The notes under the pieces were generated by a model that saw nothing but the letters and a program-made list of their open reading frames with translations, was not told the DNA's origin and did not search any database. Positions 12,601 to 25,202 of a stretch of DNA of 64,000 bases are shown here, piece after piece; within the stretch, counting starts at the first letter, position 1, and every line of letters starts with the position of its first letter. The position numbers and the translations under genes were made by a program. The stretch comes from Setophaga petechia. Lineage: Eukaryota; Chordata; Aves; Passeriformes; Parulidae. The stretch lies in the NCBI GenBank assembly GCA_024362935.1, contig JANCRA010000124.1, forward strand, positions 248,001 through 312,000, in the 5' to 3' direction.

Positions 12601-14379
12601 TCCATGCTACCTGGCTTTTGGGCACTCTGCAGGCTCTTTCCCATCTCTTTTTACTTACCCATTTGGGTCAGTCTGCAGTACAAAGGACTTGCTCTCTTAC
12701 TTTAAGGATCTTTCATGTGATTGAAGTGTCTCTTTCTGGCTGAAACACAAGTCCACTGCCAACTGGCAGCAGTAACAGCTTTGTAGCAGGCAGATTTTGG
12801 GGGTCCCCGCGGCAGTGTCTCCGCGTGGTCTAGCCTGCAGACATCTGCATGGCCTTTGCTGGCATCAGGTGTGCACTCACTGCGTGTGCATAGCGACAGA
12901 CCTAGCTTTCCCTCCTTCAGCCTGTCCAGGGTCTCATAGGTGGGGATGACTTCTGTGTGTGTGCTGCATCATGGCACTGTCCTGTGCATCAGCATGTCCT
13001 GTGCCTTCTGCTCCCCAGAAACATGTCAGATAAGCCCCTGATCTGTGGCACTGACCTGCTTTCTAGTCAAGCGAGCCATTGCTGACATCAGACTCAGGTT
13101 AAGAGCACATCTGCTCAGTTCAGTGCCAGCAGCCCTTTTCCCTACTGAGTCCTCTTTAGGTCAGGATGTTCTCTGTATGCTTGGTTTGCAGCTGTCTCTT
13201 GAGGGGACCAACCAGCCATCCAGGGTTGAAAAGCATACACCTATGCCACAGTCCCTTTCCCTGCCTTGAATTTTGACTTCCCAGAATGCAGTTTTCAGCC
13301 CAAAGACAACTCTTCCTGCCAGCATACTCAAACACAGGCCTGGAGCCCCCACCCAACCACCAGGCAGTTCTCTGAGACACCTATGCTCACAGACTCACCT
13401 GTGATTGCATGTCTCCTCTCACCCAGTACAGATATAAATGCTTTAGTGGGCAAAACATTAAATACCATATGGTGACCACCAGAGAGAGCAAAACGTGCCA
13501 AAGGGATTGGCAGCATGACTGCAAGATCCCTTCTGCTGAGCTGCAGAATTTTGGCCATAGGAGGTAGTTTTCCTTTGGTTTGCACAGTCCTGAAGCCAAG
13601 GCAGGCGTTGGTAGCTGGAGCAGCAGGTTTGGAAGGAATGAGCTGCTTTGCTGTGCAGCAAGGTGCTGAATCAGAGTGCCTGTAAGTGATGGGACAACAA
13701 AACCAAAAATGACATACTCAGCAGCTGCCAGACTGGGGCATTCCTTCCCCCAGGAACTCCCATGGGTCAGGTTGGGAGGGCAGCCTGTCACACAGATCCA
13801 GGGCAAGTACAACTTCTGACACCAGACTGCTCCTGAATCCTCAAAGATTTCCAGCCTGAAACTGTTGGGGAAAGGAATTTCCAAAACAAGGATTGCTATT
13901 CAAGGAATGCAGTAGGGGGAGGAAATAATCACAACAGAGATAAGGAGAAGTTGGTTGATTTGAAAACTGTGCAAGTTCCTCTGTCTCCCGGCTTGTTTAG
14001 GATGAAACTTCAGCCCACCTCCCTGTGCCTCAGGTGACACAGTGCTGTCTTGGCATCAGCTCTGCTGGTGGGGCTAGGGAGGCAGCTCTGAGGTAGTTGC
14101 AGGGAAGGTGAAATACAACTAGAAGGGTCAGGGTAGTAGAGAGGCATCTGTTCCCACTCCACTCTGCAAATGCACCAACTCCTTTGCAGCCATCCACTGG
14201 GCTTCCTCTGGCTTTTTGGTCACCAGACTCTTTCAGTAAGAGCACGTGTAGGTTTCAGGCATTTCTGTGGAAAGCCAAGTAGCTGTACTGCACTGTAACA
14301 GGGATTTTGGGGCTTATCTGCTTTTCTCCCTGTCCTGGGCTGTGTTGCTCTCAACTGCCAAGATTCCCTGTCTCACCAC

Positions 14380-14440
14380 CAATCCCCTCAGGGTCCAGCT
14401 CTGTTTAACATCTATCTGGACATGTGGCACTCCTCTGGCA
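14380..14440 (+). mobile_element. Possible LINE reverse-transcriptase scrap
   Basis: CCTCAGGGTCCAGCTCTGTT followed by TAACATCTATCTGGA reads PQGPALFNIYLD. This resembles the PQG...LFNIF box of CR1-type reverse transcriptase. Only this short motif is convincing; the flanks are unrecognisable. Confidence 0.4.
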
Positions 14441-16036
14441 GACTGCTGAAGGCTTTGTATAAGTGTTCTGCTGGAAAACATCTGGGGTCCATGGTCTTGT
14501 TCTCTCCTCCCAGGGATAAAGAAAAATCTGCATTGCTCTTGGCTTGGAGTTTGGGAAGAATATGTTTGCTAAAGCCAGATGTCTGCATCCACATTTGCTG
14601 ACTCCACACTGGGGCTTTTGCACCTGACACTTGCAGAGGGGTGTTCTCCCACTGACAGGCAGCAAGGGATTTGTCAGAGCCGAAGTCAATATCCCACCAT
14701 TCTTGGGGGCAGATGGGGCAAAGAGACTGTGCACATCTGTAGCTTGGAAAATAAGTGAAATGAAAAAATAGGCTCAGTGGCTGGACAACATTCAGAGGTA
14801 AAGATGGACAGACAATGCTTGGGTAGGTGGATGCAAGGCATTCACCTGGCCGTCCCCAACACACCCGAGTGATCAGGCTCATATGTGCGCACAGGAACTA
14901 AGGAAATGCCCTGAGTATTGAGGCAATACTAGGAATTAATCATTTCAGTCCTTTAAGGTGAAATTATCCACCCAAAGGAATGGCTTCAGATCAGCAGTTC
15001 CATCTTGACTCAGAGGTATGCTCAATTTTGTTTGTCCACCCTGTGCCATTTGAGCTTCTAACACTGATCATTTTAACTCCCTGCTTTTCCAAACTTGCTC
15101 AGCATTTTTATCACTTACAAAACACTTGTGAAGATCTAAAATATAAAATGCAGTTGGCACGGAGTCATTCTTCCTGACTCCTGCCAGCGTCCAGCTCTGC
15201 AGCCTGAGCCCTGCCTTATAGTCTTGTTGCAACATAGAGACACAGAATTTTCCTTTAGAGTTGTCAATTCCTCCTCCCCAGAGACATACCCAATGTGAAG
15301 GAGGAGCACAGCAGAGACTTTATTGACCTGAGGCTAGAGGGTTCTATTACAGCCTTCTCCCTTTTGCTGCACTGTACCTCTGAATGGGGCACAGAGACAT
15401 TCTTTCCCTCTTGGATGTGGTTAATTTTTGTACCACTCTTTGCTCATTTCTGCAGTTCTTTGAATATGCATGTGCCCTTCTTCCTCTGGAAATACAGACA
15501 GCAGCCAAGTACTTTGCCTACCAGGGCTGTGCACAGAAGCAAAAGCTGCCTGTTTCTAATGCTGTTACCCACTTTCTTACAGCTGGGGGTTGCATTATCC
15601 TTATTAACTGCAGCACAAAGAGCTCACGGTGTTACCCACAGATACACTTCAATATCTCTGCAACACTGTTTTACAAGGCAGGTCTCACATCTGATATTAT
15701 TTGCCTCCAGTTATGTTTCTGTAATTTACTAAAGCTTATTTCACCGTACTGTAATGACTTGGTTAGATCCAGAGCTTCCTGGAACAGAGACATCATTTGC
15801 CATGCCACCGTGTTTCTGCCATCTGCAAACTTCTTAAAGGTTTTGTTAACAGCTACTTTTTGAAAGGTTGCCAGACCATTTTAAAACTCTTGTTTCTTTT
15901 GTGTAAGGCATGGGTCTTACCAAAGCATCATGTGATATTAAGTAAAAAATTGCTTTGAGGAAATCCGATTATATAAGAGAAACACCATTCCCCTTATTGG
16001 ATTGAAGCAGTAATCCTGTAGAGCCTGCTTTTTATT

Positions 16037-16120
16037 CTTTTGCATTGTTTTTGGGGTTTTTTTTGTTTTTTGGGGTTTTTTGTTTTGTTTTGTTTTTTGC
16101 TTTGGTTTTGTTTTTGTTTT
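16037..16120. repeat. T/G-rich strand-asymmetric tract
   Basis: The plus strand is almost only T and G, with blocks such as GGGG between T-runs and a TTTTG pentamer series. It explains the lysine-rich tail of a long minus-strand reading frame. Confidence 0.85.
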
Positions 16121-16682
16121 AAGGAAGAGAAATAGAAGAAAACAAGTTTATTTGACAGTACTGTGCCTTGTGGGTGACTGTGGTAGCAATCTTCAGCCTC
16201 TTTGTTGATCCTGAGCGTCAAACCAACATTTGTATAAGGCCCCAACTGTTCCCTTACCCTTCTGTCTTCTGTCTTCATGGAAATCTTGTGCTGGTTTTTG
16301 TTATTCTGCAAGGAAAACATTGACTGGAGGGAGAGTACCTGGGTGCAGGAGCACCTGCAGGAACAAGTGGCAGGAGCAGCCACAGGGCAGGCAGTCATGG
16401 ATGGCATCTGCATTAGCTGACTACAGGTTCCAAATGCTTTCCAGACTGCTCCAACCCCTGGGATGGACTGAAATGTTTGATAACCTAGAGCAGGATGTAC
16501 CGAAGCCATTAAAAAATCTGTTTGGAAGATGAGATGTAAAGCATCCTGATAAAGAGATGAAGAGCAGTGAGTATTTCTTAGTGGTTCCAGAGGAGGAGCA
16601 GAGATGAAGAAAATGGAGAAACAAGAGACCACAGTCACCTTCAGCTCCTAACAGGTACCAAAATTCAAGACTCAAAAGCAGC

Positions 16683-16738
16683 ACACATTTCCTGAGGTAC
16701 CATCACTGGAACACATTTCCTGAGGTACCAACACTGGA
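16683..16738. repeat. 28-bp tandem duplication
   Basis: ACACATTTCCTGAGGTACCA plus eight bases (16683-16710) is repeated at 16711-16738 with one mismatch. Confidence 0.95.
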
Positions 16739-17607
16739 ACCATCATAAGACCTCAGTAGTGGGTGTCCCTTTAACTCTGCATCAGCATTCAGTGTCCTTG
16801 GGCAGACTGCTTGTACTTTGGGGCTTTCATCCTGGACAGACCACTCAGATGCTCTCAGCCTGAAAATCCTTGTAAGTAAGAGGCAACTGGCTTAGTTTCA
16901 AAATAAGTATTCCCTCTTCCCATAGGGTCCAACAGTGAGCTTTGCTGTGTTGCTGCAAGATGAGCTTTTGGTCTGAGATTTCTGATTTGTTTTTTTGCCA
17001 TCTGCTGCTGTCACCTGGGGCTCCACAAGAAGGACATTGCTGCTGCTGGTAACAGTCGCAGCCTTTATACTAAAACAGTGGATGCTCAGCATACCAAGAC
17101 CCTGTTGTGGCCTGTTATACATGTTGCCAGCTCCTCATGAGTGCCTGGTGTGTGAACTGGCCTGTGGTGCCAGGTGTCTCTTGTTATTAATGTGTGAAGT
17201 AAGCATGATAGCAGCAGGGGCCTTGAGAGTTTTGGAACAGGCCAGAAGCAGAGGCTCCAGGACTATAAATAACTCACTGGCACTGGGTTAGGTGTACAGC
17301 CTCAAAAGCTGGGCAAAGCCTGTGTTAAGTGTTCCAAAGAAAAGCAGCAGCAGCAGCTGAGCAATGAGAAACACATCTGAGCAACAGGGTCAGGCACCTG
17401 CTGCGGTCTGGGAAAGCAACACCTGCCAATGAGCACAGGAAGGGGGGTGGAGGACAAGGGCTGGGAACTGCCTAGAAGCTCAGACACCTTGAGGAAGTGC
17501 CAGGATGCTGAATGTGGTGTGATTCTGGGGGCTTCTGTGCCACAGCTGTGGGGCTGTGGACAGCTTTGCTCCATACATCTCTGCTCTCCTGGGGACCATG
17601 TGCAGCT

Positions 17608-17760
17608 GAGGTTGGAAGGGAGCTTTGGAGATCATCTGGTCCAAGCCCTGTGCTCAAGTAAGGCCACACAGAGCCAATCACCCAGGACATGTTCAGATGG
17701 CATTTGAACATCTCCAAGGATGGATAGTCTCATCGCCTGCCTGGTTGCAGAAGCATTTTC
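17608..17760 (-). mobile_element. CR1 3' fragment, short
   Basis: GAGGTTGGAAGGGAGCTTTG, ATCATCTGGTCCAAGCCCTG and CATCTCCAAGGATGGATAGT follow the reverse complement of a CR1 3' end. It is about 150 bases and 5'-truncated. Confidence 0.75.
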
Positions 17761-18384
17761 AGCTGGCAATAGTGGGTGCATGGTGCCATGAGTGCATTTG
17801 AGCCTAGCTTTTTGTGTCCATCTAATGCTCCAGTTCTTAATAGGTTTAATACATATATGTCAATGTGTCTAATCATGATTTTGGGCAGTATTATAATTAG
17901 CACCTGTGGGACAGAGCATTCCCTAGCAAAATGCTTCACAGGTGGGCCAGTGGCAGTGGTTAAGGCATGCTGATTTTCCAAGCAGCTAATTTTGCAGAGA
18001 GCAGACTCTCAGCCAGAGAGCCACATCAGCCAATCACAGCCTTGCTGCTTGCAGTAGCCAACACTGACTCTGATATTCAGCAGCCCTTTACATGTCAAAG
18101 ACCCTCACCACCACTGCAATCAGATGTCTTCTTGTCCACCAGAAATTCTCATTGCAGTGGGATCACAACTTGGAGGGCTGCTGAGTGGATCTGAGAAATC
18201 CCAGTTTCCATTCCCATTTCTATATTGTCTGGGCAATCCTTGCTACATCAAGAAGTTGTGCTGAGACCTTGTTTCTCCAGGTTTCTTGCTGAGAAGTACC
18301 ATAGTGTTCGTGTAAGTTAGAGGTAACCAAAACACAGTCAATTGCTGACCCTGTAATTGTGTTTTCTAAGGGTATGATGGTGGT

Positions 18385-18515
18385 TTAGAATGATTACAGC
18401 AGGGAAAGATCTCTTGAGGGCTCTTGCTCAATTCCTCTACTCAAAGCTAGTGTAAATCTAAATTCATATTTCATGATCACTCAGGGATTTGTCCAGTTGA
18501 AGTGAAAGATGTAGT
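18385..18515 (-). mobile_element. Degenerate CR1 3' fragment
   Basis: TTTAGAATGATTACAGCAGG, then GGCTCTTGCTCAATTCCTCT and CAGGGATTTGTCCAGTTGAA keep the spacing of a reversed CR1 3' end but are strongly diverged. Confidence 0.45.
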
Positions 18516-18531
18516 CTTCATCCTTCTGTTG

Positions 18532-18563
18532 CTTCAGAGACATCCAACTTCAGAGACATCCTT
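18532..18563. repeat. Short 16-bp tandem duplication
   Basis: CTTCAGAGACATCC plus two bases occurs twice in a row, differing only in the last two bases (AA against TT). Confidence 0.85.
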
Positions 18564-18739
18564 AGCTTTGTGCTTCCTTGTAGGACTCCTGCTTAGACCT
18601 ATGTTTGGAAAACCACCTAGGCCTGGTAAATATGTGAGGCCAATTTCTAGCAGCTGGGTGAGAAAGCAAGTTTTAGAGACACAGGCAGAAAGTCAGTGTT
18701 TTCCACCTGAGATGAGCAAGACTTGGCCGTTCTGAGAAC

Positions 18740-18985
18740 ATCAGATATTATCTACTTGAATTTGTGCAAAGAGTTTGACACGGTCTCACGTGACATGTCT
18801 CAAAACTGGAGAGACATGGATGCCCCAGTCCTGGAAGTGCTCAGAGTCAGGCTGGATTGGGCTTTGAGCAATCTGCTCTAGGGCAAGGTGTCCCTGCCCA
18901 TGCCAGGGAAGTTAGAACTAGATGGTCTTTAAAGGTCCCTTTCAACCCCAGACATTCTATGCTTCTGTGACATTCTGAGGCTGTC
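18740..18985 (+). mobile_element. Internally deleted CR1 fragment
   Basis: The first part reads DIIYLNLCKEFDTVSRDM, the CR1 reverse-transcriptase box usually seen as YLDFSKAFDTVSH. It is followed directly by the CR1 3' tail (AGAACTAGATGGTCTTTAAA, GTCCCTTTCAACCCC, ATTCTATGCTTCTGTGA). About 1 kb of ORF2 is missing between them, so this is a truncated copy with an internal deletion. Confidence 0.75.
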
Positions 18986-21900
18986 CCTGTGGACTTGTTT
19001 CACCAACGTACCCCACCTCACCTGTGCCACTGATGTCCTACACAGCCTTTGCACTTCCTTGTGTCAAGCGCATCCCCAGGCACTGATGACTGATGAGTGG
19101 ATGCATTAAATTCATGAAAACTCTGGTGCCAGGGCTGACCATACCACTGCCTCCTCTGTAGGAACACATCAGCTCTGGTCGTACTACAGTCAGAAAGACA
19201 AAGAAATTTGGACCACAAACAGTAGAATGATCTCTTTTCCCTTCAATATAGATTTTTTCCAGTCCTGGTCTCTTCTCTGGCACATCTCACTCTTCCTTGG
19301 GTGAATGTATCTGACAGTATTTCTGGAAATGGGGAGAATAGTTATGCTCCAGAGACATCTTCTCCCACATTGCTGGAACACATTCTGCTCTGGAGTGCTA
19401 TGACCTCAGGCCCCAGACCCCTTCATCAGTGGTGCTCTTCCCTGTGAAGACTTGTCAACACATTTCCCTTAGAGGGGTCACTAAATCCCATTGGAGAGAG
19501 ATACAGTGGCTATGATTTTTTTTCCCATTTAAAAAAAAAGTTTCTGTTCCATTTGTATTTTTGGAAAGAAAACTGAGGCATTTGCTAGGTGGGGTGTTGC
19601 TGGAGGGATGACTTTTCAAACTCTTTTTGACATAGAAATCTACCAATATTTTGCATTTTTTGACTAAGTTGCTTCTCTCCCTCTTGACAGAAAGTTGGAG
19701 GATGTAAAAAAACCCCGTGGTCAGTGAGCTCTTAATGTGACTTTTTGCGTGCCAACAGTCTGCAGCACCTCCACATGCTCCCAGACATCGGCTTAACAGG
19801 TTTTCCAGCTCTGGATGAGTTGGACACAACCTTAGAAAGTTTCACAGCTCCTCCCTTTCTCTCCTGCAGCACGGCAGATGGTCACAGTGTAAACACCTTG
19901 CCAAGTTCTGATTAGTAAAATATGGTGTAAAGCAGGTTTGGAAAGCACAGGCAGCCTTGGAAGTGCTCTGCAGGCTTCTCCAGGCTTGTCGGCATTGTCC
20001 TTGACCTTAGTGCAGCAGTGTCCCTGCACACAGGGACGGCACTCCTGCTGCTCTGCTAGCTCTGGTTTGGAGCTCCTGAGGGCTGGTTATTGCAGTTTGG
20101 TTTATTGCAGCTGCTGGTTTATTACAGTCCAGGGACCACTGATCAACCCTTGAAACCTCCCAAGGTGTCACCTTGGTATGCTGTCCCAGGACTGCATCAA
20201 CCTCCTTGGGAGTTGATGTTCAACTTGAATCCTTTCCTGCAGAAGGGAAGGATTGGGCTATTAAAGTGTTCATCTTTAATAGCCCAATCCTTCCCTTCTG
20301 CAGGAAAATTGGGAATTTCACTGGAAGTCCTGGTTGACTAAAAAGAGCATTTCTTTTAGCAAAATTATAAAAACAAACAGACAACAAACACCAACAAAAC
20401 CAACAACAAAGCAGCATGTGAGAATCGGAAATATGATTGCATATTTCCATGAGAAATATTCCAAATAATGAGAAACATTCCAAAAGAATGAAGTAAACAT
20501 TGCTTGCTTGTGTACTTAGAGGTGGTATTGAGCATGGCCAAGTTCCACCTACAACTCAGACTAGAAAGGATCATTAAAGGTAGTACAACAGGACCCTACA
20601 GATATTCTAGAAATTGGGGGAAATGCACAGCCACTGGCAGATGGAGGAAACACTGTGGTACTGGGCAATATGGAAAAAACCACAATGATCAATGGACTTT
20701 TGTACAATCTTCAGAGGCAAAGCCAGGTCCCAGATCTCTGCATTCACCAGCTTGGCTTTGGAAGTAGGTGGGAAGACCAAAAGTGAGGCTTAAGGACTGC
20801 TTAAAGAATAGAATGGCTGATACTAACCCAGATGAGTCATCATTTCATGTCAATAAAGCTGCTGTCAGCCATGGTGGAATATCATGACAAGTGGGAAAAG
20901 GCTGAATGAAAAATCTAATATGATGCTCACCTTTAGGGAGGGCAAGGAGAAAGATACGTGAAACAGCAGTAGTACCTCCATCCTTGTGTAGTAATTAGAA
21001 AATTATTATGAGCAATATATATTTCCATCCTTGGAAAAATCATGGAGCAAGAATTCTTGGAAATAATTTCCATGCATGTGAGAGGCAGGAAGGTAATCAG
21101 GAAAAAATCTACTGGTCCAACCTTTGGATTTAACTCAAACCCCTTATTTTCCCCACTCAGCTCATCATTGCAAGGTCTAGTGCAAACTTGGGAAGTCAAG
21201 TGTTCACTGACTCTACACAGATTTTTGTGCAGTCATCTTCCTTGCTGGTAGTTATATTTAGAGCAGTGGATGGATAAGGCAAACAGGCTCCAGGAGTGGG
21301 GTTGCTGCCTTGGGTTGACAGAAAATATAAGTGTCATATGAGTGCATTGTCCCTGAGTATGTAGACATCCTGCACATTGGATGTAGTCAAATAAGAACAG
21401 ACCCAGCAATCAGCAGTGCTGTGCTAAGACACAAAGCAAGAACAAAGGACAAACACGCCTACTTCAGACTCCTTTCAAGAGGGTGAAAAGGTTTAGTAAA
21501 CTTCAGCTTAGAACTTTCCTTCCTTTCAACAACAGCTTCTTTTTTGTCATGGGTTTTTGGCTCTTTTTTCCCCCTGTGGGCTGGAGAACAGTAAAGTGTA
21601 GCAGGGTAAACATGTGGGATAAATGTAAGAAACCTTTGCTCCCTCATCCTGGCTCTTGGCAGGCAGGTGGAGCATGAGGTGGAGAAAGCTCTGCTAAAGC
21701 AGAAAGCAAGCTCTGGAGAAAGCTCTCTGAGCAAATATGGTCTTACAGCAAGAGTCATGGGATCCTTTACCAGCCACAAGCTGATCTGGTCCAGAGAAGC
21801 CTTGGTAACTAGTGGGGAGAAGGGTGAAATCCTGGTGACACTTCTCAGCTGCTGCTTTCAGCAAGGGACAAAATTTCCACACGTTTTCTTCCAGCCACTG

Positions 21901-22887
21901 AGCCTCACCCACTCAGGGTGTAGAGAGGAGGAATAGCTCGATAGTCTGAGGGCAGAAGAATTCTCCCCACAGAATACTCCTCCCATCTGCAGGAGGAAGT
22001 GGAAGGTTGCTCTTAGACTATGTTTCTGCCTGTAGATGCCAAACTTCGAAGCATAAAAAGGTAACACCTGTGATTCCTTTCAACATTTCAGGGTTCGAGA
22101 GTCAACAGAAGATGCGACAGGAACCACCAGGCCTGCTGCAGCACCCCAGTTTGCTGGCAAGTTCCTTGTAGTGATGGTCCTGCATTGTCCCCAAAGCCCT
22201 AAAAGGCACTTGTGAAGGGACAAAGCAGGCAGAGGCAGGCACTGCTCTCTTCCAGATCCCTCAGTCAATATGGTCTTCAGAGCATGCCTGCAAACAACTG
22301 CAGGAGCTTGGAGATGTCCTGCCCCCTGTGCCAGCCTGGGCCCAGAGGCTGGTACTTGGTCTCAGCTGGAAACAAGCCCACCTTTCCCTGGAGAGCACTG
22401 GGGACCTCATGCCTAGCCTTAGCCACAGTCTGGCCAGAAAGAACTCTTCCACAGAAACTGTTTTTGTGAGAAATTGCCAAGGAACACAGGCAAATGTTTA
22501 CTTCAGTTTCCCAGGAATTATTCCTCCATTTCCACACTCTAGCCAAACCCACAAGCACTCAGGGAGCAAGCAGTGGCCTGTTTGCCCAAGCAGTCACAGC
22601 CTGAGTGAGGGTTTGCATCTTCTGCCTGGTTTCAGGATGGATTGCATGCTGTCCCCCTACCCAGATTTAGGAATCGCCTTACAGCTTTCTGGTGTTATCT
22701 GGGGACTCTCAGGTCTGTGTCTCTAACAGGCAGAAAATTTGCAGCACAGAGAAATTAATTCAGGGAGTAGCCAGAGGGAGGAAAAGCTGGAGAAAGTTAA
22801 TGCAAGGAGATTAAGGCACAGCCTAGTCCACCCCATGAGCCAGAAACCCACCAAGACAGAGGGGTAACCCAGAGCAATGCTGCCAAA
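18986..22887. other. Intergenic region beyond the B4GALT1 3' end
   Basis: Apart from the perfect hairpin at 20233-20307 I see only unique sequence. This is the interval downstream of B4GALT1; in human the next gene on this side is SMU1, and no SMU1 exon is present here. Confidence 0.55.
20233..20307. repeat. Perfect 34-bp inverted repeat with 7-nt loop
   Basis: The left arm (20233-20266, starting TTTCCTGCAGAAGGG and ending GGGCTATTAAAG) is the exact reverse complement of the right arm (20274-20307). The loop is TGTTCAT (20267-20273). Either strand would fold into an uninterrupted 34-bp hairpin. It does not sit in a recognised repeat. Confidence 0.97.
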
Positions 22888-22906
22888 CGTTGTAACTGAA
22901 AATATT

Positions 22907-22912
22907 TTTATT
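22907..22912 (-). terminator. B4GALT1: Distal AATAAA polyadenylation signal of B4GALT1
   Basis: The plus strand reads TTTATT, which is AATAAA on the transcribed strand within GTCAAATAAAAATATTTTC. Cleavage would fall about 10-25 bases further, near 22885-22897. It is the only canonical signal I noticed near the expected end of the mRNA. Confidence 0.7.
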
Positions 22913-25172
22913 TGACATCAATAGTAAAGAAGGCACATTGGATTACATCTCTTGATATATAAAGGATAAGAATGCAAAAGCAAAACCATCTACAGGAACC
23001 CCAAAGGCAGTCTAGTATACATGTAGTGTCCTGGGGGAAAGCAGCACATCAGGACTCTCCCTCATGCTAACAAGCTGTCAGTCATCCCAAAGAATACAAG
23101 CATTAGCATTTCCTTTGAAGCTGTTTTTATGGGTTTCAGCCATTAGTTACAATCAGTATCACTCTGAGTGTTTTCACCAGTAGGGGAGAGGAAAAAACAC
23201 CACCCACCATAGGACACAGTCGGAATTGGCTTTGGTGCAACATGAGTGTTCTTAGATGTGGCCCCTGAAAATCCCCGGGAGAGAAATTTCATGGCCAGGT
23301 CGAGTCAAGAGCATTTAATGAGTTTGACTGATACAGAGTTTACACAGAGACAATGAGATCTAGAAATCACAGGTCAGCACCAAAGGGCAACATAAGCTAC
23401 AAAAAGTGGCTTCAGTTCTTTACATGGCTTGTTGCTTTAGCAGTGGAAGAGAAACTATGCAGCAGCTTCTTGCACTACTAGAATCTCTCTGCTGAAAAGG
23501 GTTTTCAGGTTTCCTGATTTTCCAGTTTCCATTTCTTCTCTCTTTCAAGGCACATGTTGTAGAAACCTTTGATCCCAACAGCCAGAAACAAGCGCTCATC
23601 CCACCTCCATGACATTGAATAATTTCAGCATACAGGCAAACAATGCGTTGTTGCACTACCTTTTTTCTAACCATCAAAGAATCTCACTGCAAGGAATGCT
23701 GCCAGCATCTCTCCCACCCACCTGATGGCAGATAGACATTACAGCTGAAGGGCTCAACTCTGACTTACAAAAGGCTCAGCACAAAATTGAGGCGCTGTCT
23801 GCAAGACATGGCATTTTCAAGTGAAGCCTTGATAAATTTTTGGTTATCTGCTGCTACCTGTGGAAGTGGAGCCCTCCTTTTTAAGGCAGCTTTGAAAAAA
23901 AATTTTAAAAACAATTCTCTCCTGTGTCTCCAATACTGCTACAGACTACACCCATGCCAATGTTTTACAGGGAGACTTTTTACCTGATTTCTGTAAAACA
24001 CATCTTCTTGTACTCTTTTGCATCTTTAAGACCTGGAGCCTAATCTGCCATAAGGACTACTGTATTGTTTGGGGTTTTTTTTAATATTCACTGATAAGCA
24101 CAAGGGATAAGCTCTTAACCACAAGCCTCCTTCCTCGCCCTTTGCTCCTGCTCCATGCAAGGCCATCTTGCCATAGCTCCCACCATGACTGGAGCAGCAA
24201 GGCTAGCCAGAAAGAGCGTTGAACCAAAGGAGGTGAAGACTTCTCCAAAGTGAGACTGGAAAGACATCTAGCAATTAAAGTCCCTCTGCATTCTGTGAGC
24301 CACTGCTGGCCTACGAAGAAATGCATGTTCCCTGGCCCCTGCAGGATCCCACCCCTGCAGTGCAAGGGCTCAGCAAAACCTTCAGGTCTCAAAAAATGCA
24401 ACAAAAAAACAAACTAAATCAAACAAAGGGGAAAAAAAAAAAAAAGGCAGTGCTGAAGTTGATCCCCAATACAACAAGAGGTGTCCCTGATTTTAACAAC
24501 CTTCAGCACAGGCCAAGGAAGTGCAAATTGCAGTGGTTAGAGCTGGTGGCAAAGTGCTCACCAGAAGGAATTCAGTTCCGAGTTCTGGCAAGAACTTAAC
24601 TTAAACCAGCTCCCTGGGTGTCAGCGCTTGAGGCTTTCACACACGGTCAAGGGAAGGAGAAGCAGGGTCTGCACAGGTGGTGCCCTGGTGCACTGAGAGA
24701 AAATCATACTGCAGAATGTGCATGCCCCTCAAGCCTGAGACAATCAGAAGGGAGGACACACATTGCAAACAAGCTTCAGGCAAAGAAAAATCATTTGGAT
24801 GTCAGCCCTGCTGTGAATATCTCAGCACTGCAGGAGATTTAATAGACAAATACACAGAGCAAACAAAATACATGGCTTATACATAATGACGCACATGAAA
24901 AGCCTACTAGTCTAAAGATGAAGGAGGCTTTGAATCACATCCTATTACGCTGCACCCTACTTTAATCTGGTATTAAATATACTGCTTATGATACACAAAT
25001 TGCTTTTAAAAGTTATTAAAATGTTACAACAACAAAAGTAATAAAAGATTTCAAGTTTTATGCACAATCTTGCAAGAGAAAATTTTGGTTTTAGGAAGCT
25101 TCAGACAATGCTTAAATAGCGTGGTAACTTCCCAACACTGCTAACAAGTGTTAGCAAATGTTAAGGCCATAA

Positions 25173-25202
25173 TTTATTTGTGCAATGAAATTAATCTTTA
25201 TT
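25173..25202 (-). terminator. B4GALT1: Two proximal candidate AATAAA signals in B4GALT1 3' UTR
   Basis: TTTATT occurs on the plus strand at 25173-25178 and again at 25197-25202, giving two AATAAA hexamers on the transcript. Use of either would give a UTR of about 0.9 kb instead of 3.2 kb. There is no sequence proof of use. Confidence 0.35.

Larger units (their letters stand above)
9671..17607. other. Intergenic, no gene seen
   Basis: It contains the LINE scrap at 14380-14440, the G/T tract at 16037-16120 and a 28-bp tandem repeat. Long frames at 15295-15863 (plus) and 15994-16638 (minus) are judged to be chance. No exon is supported. Confidence 0.55.

Noticed and set aside
15295..15863. Two overlapping plus-strand frames of 145 and 159 codons, and a reversed FAD-like reading near 15820
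   Set aside because: The frames resemble no protein I know. The short reversed match to the reverse-transcriptase FADD box lacks its second Asp and has no supporting flanks.
15994..16638. 214-codon minus-strand open frame
   Set aside because: Its C-terminal third is lysine/asparagine-rich only because of the T/G tract. No family is recognised and no gene structure is present.
18986..22887. Search for SMU1 exons on the side where SMU1 lies in human
   Set aside because: None of the frames shows the expected LisH or WD-repeat segments, so SMU1 must lie left of the window if synteny holds.
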